From: Stenotrophomonas sp.
GTDB taxonomy: Bacteria > Pseudomonadota > Gammaproteobacteria > Xanthomonadales > Xanthomonadaceae
NCBI GenBank assembly: GCA_003248565.1
Contig: QFOV01000102.1
Coordinates: 1-10,858, forward strand
DNA: 10,858 bases
Direction: 5' to 3'
The position numbers were made by a program, and so were the translations under genes. Under the pieces are notes generated by a model. That model did not search any database. It was not told where the DNA came from and saw only the letters and a list, made by a program, of their open reading frames with translations. Position 1 is the stretch's first letter. Every line of letters begins with the position of its first letter. Shown here in pieces: positions 8,749 through 10,858 of the stretch.

Positions 8749-9453
8749 TCAGACGATCACGCCGTCGCGCTGTGCGATTTTTCCGAGACGAGCGCTGAAG
8801 CGATCGCCGGCGTGCAGCGCGGCGACGCCAGCCGGGGTGCCCATGAAGACCAGATCGCCGGCGCGCAGTGCGTAGAGCTTGGACAGTTCGTGCAGGATAT
8901 CGGCGACGTTCCAGATCATCTGGTCCAGCGTGGACGTCTGCCGAAGTTCGCCGTTGATTTCCAGCGACAGCTCCAGCGGCGCCAGATCACCGACCTCGGA
9001 TGCCAGCACGAGGCTGCTGACCGGGGCGGAATGGTCGAAACCCTTGGCGATATCCCAGGGGCCGCCCTTGGCCTTGGCGGCTGCCTGCAGGTCGCGGCGG
9101 GTCAGGTCCAGACCGACGCCATAGGCCAATACCAGCTCCATCGCCTGATCCACGGCCAGCACGCCGGCCGGCGCATCCTTGCCCAGCGCCACCACCAATT
9201 CCACTTCGTGGTGCAGGTCGGAGGTGGCCGGCGGATAGGGGATGGGCGCATCGCCGACCACGATGGCATCGGCTGGCTTCATGAAGAACATCGGCTGGCC
9301 GCGTTCGCTGGCCGAGGCCGGCGCGGCCGCGCCCATCTCGCGGGCGTGATCGGCAAAATTGCGGCCCACGCAGTAAATGCGGTGCACCGGGAAGGTGCCG
9401 CCACCGGCAACCGGGATGCGGGGCTGGGGCAGGGCGGGAATCAGGTCAGTCAT
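8749..9453 (-). CDS. FAH-family hydrolase (FAHD1/YcgM-like acylpyruvase or fumarylpyruvate hydrolase)
   Basis: Cytoplasmic metal-dependent enzyme of the fumarylacetoacetate hydrolase fold, 234 residues, the size of the compact FAHD1/YcgM members. Seen motifs: IYCVGRNFADHAREMG (26-41), PMFFMKPADAIV (54-65), DLHHEVELVVALGK (79-92) with metal ligands E83 and E85, GVGLDLTRRDLQ (112-123) with the third ligand D116, then KGGPWDIAKGFDHSAPV and GDLVFMGTPAGV. All ligands known from the family (E, E, D) are present, so it should bind Mg2+/Mn2+ and cleave a C-C bond in a beta-diketo acid such as an acylpyruvate. There are no aromatic-degradation neighbours to fix the substrate; oxaloacetate-type activity is also possible. 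ATG 9453 fits the family N-terminus, though the Shine-Dalgarno is weak. Confidence 0.9.
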   Translation of the reverse strand: MTDLIPALPQPRIPVAGGGTFPVHRIYCVGRNFADHAREMGAAAPASASERGQPMFFMKPADAIVVGDAPIPYPPATSDLHHEVELVVALGKDAPAGVLAVDQAMELVLAYGVGLDLTRRDLQAAAKAKGGPWDIAKGFDHSAPVSSLVLASEVGDLAPLELSLEINGELRQTSTLDQMIWNVADILHELSKLYALRAGDLVFMGTPAGVAALHAGDRFSARLGKIAQRDGVIV

Positions 9454-9539
9454 GGTTGCGTCCAGGTGAATCGACGCAAAAGTCTAGCGGACAAAAGCGC
9501 TTTCCGTTGCGCAGAAACGTTGTGCTGAAGCGCTTGCTT
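9454..9539 (-). promoter_or_regulatory. Upstream region of the FAH-family gene with paired AAGCGCTT palindromes
   Basis: The 8-bp perfect palindrome AAGCGCTT occurs at 9495-9502 and 9528-9535, exactly 33 bp apart, close to three helical turns. They flank TCCGTTGCGCAGAAACG. The region is the only unique DNA between the gene start and the REP block, so its promoter must lie here. The same octamer also appears in repeat units at 9861 and 10137, so it may be repeat debris instead of an operator. Confidence 0.3.
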
Positions 9540-9637
9540 GCGAGAGCGGCATGAGTCGCGAAGCAGTTGGTCGATCAGATTGCGGGTATGCCGGTAGTTT
9601 CGAGCGTACTGGCTTCGCGGCTTACGCCGCTCCCACA
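9540..9637. repeat. REP inverted pair (BIME-like), copy A
   Basis: A 98-bp element: left arm ~9541-9564 (GAGCGGCATGAGTCGCGAAG), spacer with TCGATCAGAT, right arm 9613-9637 (CTTCGCGGCTTACGCCGCTC, then CCAC). The arms are imperfect reverse complements. It aligns without gaps to copy B at an offset of 126 bp. The left head has decayed from GTAG; the right one reads GTGGGAG on the - strand. Confidence 0.8.
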
Positions 9638-9643
9638 ACTTGA

Positions 9644-9653
9644 CCGGCGCCGG
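9644..9653. repeat. 10-bp perfect palindrome between the REP pairs
   Basis: CCGGCGCCGG lies in the 28-bp gap between the two 98-bp elements. No function is assigned. Confidence 0.4.
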
Positions 9654-9665
9654 GAGCGCTTCTTT

Positions 9666-9763
9666 GTAGGAGCGACGTGAGCCGCGAAGCAGATGGTCGA
9701 TCAGATCGCAGACATGCCGGGAGTTTCAAGTGTGCCGGATTCGCGGCTTACGCCGCTCTTACA
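9666..9763. repeat. REP inverted pair (BIME-like), copy B
   Basis: Left arm 9666-9690 starts with an intact GTAG head (GTAGGAGCGACGTGAGCCGC), and right arm 9740-9763 reads TTCGCGGCTTACGCCGCTCT then TACA. The ~48-bp spacer is shared with copy A (TGGTCGATCAGAT, ATGCCGG, AGTTTC), showing that the whole inverted pair was duplicated, not just the arms. Confidence 0.82.
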
Positions 9764-9787
9764 GTCTGAAGGCAGCGGTAAGGCCCC

Positions 9788-9810
9788 TGCCGAGCATGGC
9801 TCGGCACTAC
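9788..9810 (-). repeat. SMAG palindrome 6, - orientation
   Basis: TGCCGAG-CATGG-CTCGGCA followed by CTAC (9807-9810). It opens the first ~138-bp tandem unit and the composite 9788-9860. Confidence 0.92.
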
Positions 9811-9820
9811 CGCTTTTGCT

Positions 9821-9859
9821 CCCTCCCTTTCGCGTAGCGAAGGGGAGGGTTGGGGAGGG
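9821..9859 (+). repeat. Hairpin / G-quadruplex module, locus 2 unit 1
   Basis: CCCTCCCTTTCGC (9821-9833), loop GTA, GCGAAGGGGAGGG (9837-9849): a 13-bp stem with one T-G wobble. The G-runs continue to 9859 (GGGG-A-GGG-TT-GGGG-A-GGG), sharing 9842-9849 between hairpin arm and quadruplex. Confidence 0.82.
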
Positions 9860-9893
9860 TAAGCGCTTTGCTGGTTGGTGCATCTGTGGCATC

Positions 9894-9912
9894 GCGGCGC
9901 TTGCTGCGCCGC
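9894..9912. repeat. GC hairpin of unit 1
   Basis: GCGGCGC-TTGCT-GCGCCGC, a perfect 7-bp stem, also present at 10032-10050 in unit 2. Absent from the locus at 5241-5431, so it is not part of the shared composite. Confidence 0.7.
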
Positions 9913-9924
9913 CGGGGAAGCCCC

Positions 9925-9947
9925 TGCCGAGCATGGCTCGGCACTAC
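9925..9947 (-). repeat. SMAG palindrome 7, - orientation
   Basis: Perfect stem, CATGG loop (CCATG on the - strand), CTAC at 9944-9947. Opens unit 2. Confidence 0.92.
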
Positions 9948-9957
9948 CGCTTCTGCT

Positions 9958-9997
9958 CCCTCCCTTTCGCGTAGCGAAGGGGAGGGTTGGGGAGGGG
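9958..9997 (+). repeat. Hairpin / G-quadruplex module, locus 2 unit 2
   Basis: Arms 9958-9970 and 9974-9986 around GTA. The full quadruplex motif GGGGAGGGTTGGGGAGGGG is at 9979-9997. Confidence 0.82.
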
Positions 9998-10031
9998 TAA
10001 GTGCTTCGCTGGTTGGTGCATCTGTGGCATC

Positions 10032-10050
10032 GCGGCGCTTGCTGCGCCGC
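10032..10050. repeat. GC hairpin of unit 2
   Basis: GCGGCGC-TTGCT-GCGCCGC, identical to the copy in unit 1. The unit 3 equivalent (from 10170) keeps only the left arm intact. Confidence 0.7.
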
Positions 10051-10062
10051 CGGGGAAGCCTC

Positions 10063-10085
10063 TGCCGAGCATGGCTCGGCATTAC
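10063..10085 (-). repeat. SMAG palindrome 8, - orientation, mutated head
   Basis: Perfect stem, but the tail reads TTAC in place of CTAC (head GTAA on the - strand), so the conserved tetranucleotide is lost in this copy. Confidence 0.9.
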
Positions 10086-10095
10086 CGCTTCTGCT

Positions 10096-10135
10096 CCCTC
10101 CCTTTCGCGTAGCGAAGGGGAGGGTTGGGGAGGGG
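10096..10135 (+). repeat. Hairpin / G-quadruplex module, locus 2 unit 3
   Basis: Arms 10096-10108 and 10112-10124 around GTA. Quadruplex motif at 10117-10135 identical to unit 2. Confidence 0.82.
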
Positions 10136-10200
10136 TAAGCGCTTCGCTGGTTGGTGCATTTGTGGCATCGCGGCGCTTGCTGCATCGCCGGCAAAGCCTC

Positions 10201-10223
10201 TGCCGAGCATGGCTCGGCACTAC
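10201..10223 (-). repeat. SMAG palindrome 9, - orientation
   Basis: Perfect stem with intact CTAC at 10220-10223. It lies 10 bp beyond the stop codon of the small membrane protein (- strand) and could act as its 3'-end stem-loop. No G-run module on its head side. Confidence 0.92.
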
Positions 10224-10233
10224 ATTGCGTGGC

Positions 10234-10515
10234 TTAGCGTGCCTGCGGCAGGGCGGCCTTGCGCACTACGCGGTACTCGGCGTCGACCACGGTCGGGTCG
10301 GCCTTGCGCATGGCGCGGGCCTTGCGCGATGCAAACAGCTTCCAGGCGATGCCGCCCAGGATCATCGCTGCGCCAATGAACACGCCACCGACCACCAGCA
10401 CTGCAAGGATTGCAATGCCGAGCAGGCCCAAGGCAATGCGCACCAACGGATTGCGCGGTTTGCGCGGCTCGAACAGGTTGCGCAGCTTGGCGAATTGGAC
10501 GTAGCGGATGTTCAT
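10234..10515 (-). CDS. Small membrane protein of unknown function
   Basis: I do not recognise this 93-residue protein. Residues 1-24 are basic and polar (IRYVQFAKLRNLFEPRKPRNP). Residues ~25-60 form one long hydrophobic Gly/Ala/Val/Ile stretch (RIALGLLGIAILAVLVVGG, VFIGAAMILGGIAWKLF), long enough for a helical hairpin or one spanning plus one partly buried helix. A basic segment SRKARAMRK follows, then a polar tail (DPTVVDAEYRVV). The many positive charges on both sides suggest cytoplasmic termini, hence a two-helix hairpin in the inner membrane. Codon use is normal for the region and the ATG at 10515 is the natural start, although the Shine-Dalgarno is weak. Its stop is directly followed by the SMAG array; the divergent neighbour is a Rieske protein. 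No function is proposed. Confidence 0.72.
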   Translation of the reverse strand: MNIRYVQFAKLRNLFEPRKPRNPLVRIALGLLGIAILAVLVVGGVFIGAAMILGGIAWKLFASRKARAMRKADPTVVDAEYRVVRKAALPQAR

Positions 10516-10688
10516 GAAAGCTCTATGACGTTGAGTCTGCTGTGGAGTATCAGGGGCGATCAGGCCAATTGCGTGAAGTTGTCGTTAATTGGTGTCTGAA
10601 TAGGGGGCGCGACACTGCCGTGAGTCAGCTTCGCTTTGGCCTTGGCTGCCCATGCGACAATAAGGGCATTACTTGCATCGGTGTTTCA
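10516..10688. promoter_or_regulatory. Divergent 173-bp gap between the small membrane protein and the Rieske gene
   Basis: The gap should hold promoters for both genes. The only clear symmetry is CCAATT (10565-10570) / AATTGG (10587-10592), a 6-bp inverted repeat with a 16-nt centre. GACAAT at 10656-10661 could be a -10 element for the Rieske gene, but no -35 at proper spacing is evident. No repeat or small gene is seen. Confidence 0.3.
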
Positions 10689-10858
10689 ATGTCCAGCGCC
10701 ATCGCTTCCGGAGTCGAACTTTGCCCGCTGGCTGCCGTGCCTGATCAGGGCTTTCATGCGGTGGTGGCGGTGATCGATGGCGATGCCGAAACCTTGGTCT
10801 TGTACCGCGATGGCGATGCGGTGCGGGCGTGGTTGAACGTCTGCCCGCACGCCGGGCG
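10689..10858 (+). CDS. Rieske [2Fe-2S] domain protein, 3'-truncated by the window edge
   Basis: The frame from ATG 10689 is open to the window end, giving 56 complete codons. The sequence ELCPLAAVPDQGFHAVVAV...LVLYRDGDAVRAWLNVCPHAG is the N-terminal half of a Rieske fold: beta-strands leading to the first cluster-binding motif C-P-H (C52, H54) in NVCPHAG. The second motif (C-x-x-H) would lie beyond the window. No signal peptide or membrane anchor is visible, so a soluble cytoplasmic ferredoxin-like or small Rieske protein is more likely than the cytochrome bc1 subunit. The Shine-Dalgarno is poor (CGGTG); no better in-frame start is apparent just upstream. It could be a stand-alone Rieske ferredoxin or the start of an oxygenase subunit; the fragment cannot decide. 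Confidence 0.75.
   Translation, partial: MSSAIASGVELCPLAAVPDQGFHAVVAVIDGDAETLVLYRDGDAVRAWLNVCPHAG

Larger units (their letters stand above)
9788..10200 (-). repeat. Tandem array of three ~138-bp SMAG/G-quadruplex units
   Basis: Units 9788-9924 (137 bp), 9925-10062 (138 bp) and 10063-10200 (138 bp), capped by a lone SMAG at 10201-10223. Order in each (on +): SMAG, 13-bp hairpin, G-quadruplex run, linker with GCTGGTTGGTGCAT, then a GCGGCGC-TTGCT-GCGCCGC hairpin. Unit 1 lacks one G in the last G-run. Unit 3 has a decayed last hairpin (GCATCGC). Several long open frames run through the block on both strands but only translate the repeats. Confidence 0.93.

Noticed and set aside
9788..10223. Regularly spaced repeats suggestive of a CRISPR array
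   Set aside because: The repeats are 23-bp SMAGs spaced by nearly identical ~114-bp linkers, not by unique ~30-bp spacers, and no cas gene is present.
5193..10223. A RAYT transposase gene that could mobilise the REP-like repeats
   Set aside because: No frame in the window carries the family's HUH-Y1 type motifs; any such gene lies elsewhere.
9748..10599. Several long open frames through the repeat block on both strands
   Set aside because: They translate the tandem repeats into repetitive low-complexity peptides (for example PSPTLPFATRKGG repeated) and lack start signals; one also overlaps the membrane protein gene antisense.

Overview
The window is GC-rich and compact and looks like chromosomal DNA of a Stenotrophomonas species (Lysobacteraceae). 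The clearest clue is nine copies of a 23-bp palindrome with a GTAG head (GTAG-TGCCGAG-CCATG-CTCGGCA). This matches the SMAG family, the abundant REP-like repeat described in Stenotrophomonas maltophilia. The gene content is ordinary housekeeping and accessory content for that group. There is no phage, plasmid, tRNA, rRNA, CRISPR array or transposase gene.

Left part (1-5184, all + strand): the last ~736 codons of an RND (HAE1-type) drug efflux pump, overlapping by 8 nt a GNAT N-acetyltransferase (2204-2740). After an 89-nt gap with a weak terminator-like hairpin come an AGCS-family sodium:alanine/glycine symporter (2830-4332) and, 15 nt later, a TrmH/SpoU (YfiF-like) RNA 2'-O-methyltransferase (4348-5184). 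A SMAG-rich block (5193-5499) and a strong bidirectional terminator (5514-5537) close this side.

Middle part: a secreted M28 zinc peptidase on the - strand (6980-5559) and an outer-membrane beta-barrel protein on the + strand (7234-8214) are transcribed divergently from a 253-bp gap holding several dyads. The beta-barrel gene converges on mscL (8690-8274, -), sharing a 12-bp-stem terminator (8227-8254). Upstream of mscL on the - strand is an FAH-family hydrolase (9453-8749).

Right part: a 780-bp gap (9454-10233) is almost wholly repeats: two AAGCGCTT palindromes, a tandem pair of 98-bp REP inverted pairs, then three tandem ~138-bp units each starting with a SMAG. Beyond it are a small unknown membrane protein (10515-10234, -) and the first 56 codons of a Rieske [2Fe-2S] protein (10689 onward, +).

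The least explained signal is a composite repeat of ~74 bp present five times in the two separate loci. Each copy is a SMAG fused to a 13-bp-stem hairpin whose 3' arm is also the first half of a canonical G-quadruplex motif (GGGGAGGGTTGGGGAGGGG). Copies 4.5 kb apart match at 71 of 74 positions while their linkers differ, so the composite looks like the repeating unit. In both loci it begins 8-10 bp after a stop codon, in the same orientation relative to the upstream gene, with the G-run on that gene's template strand.
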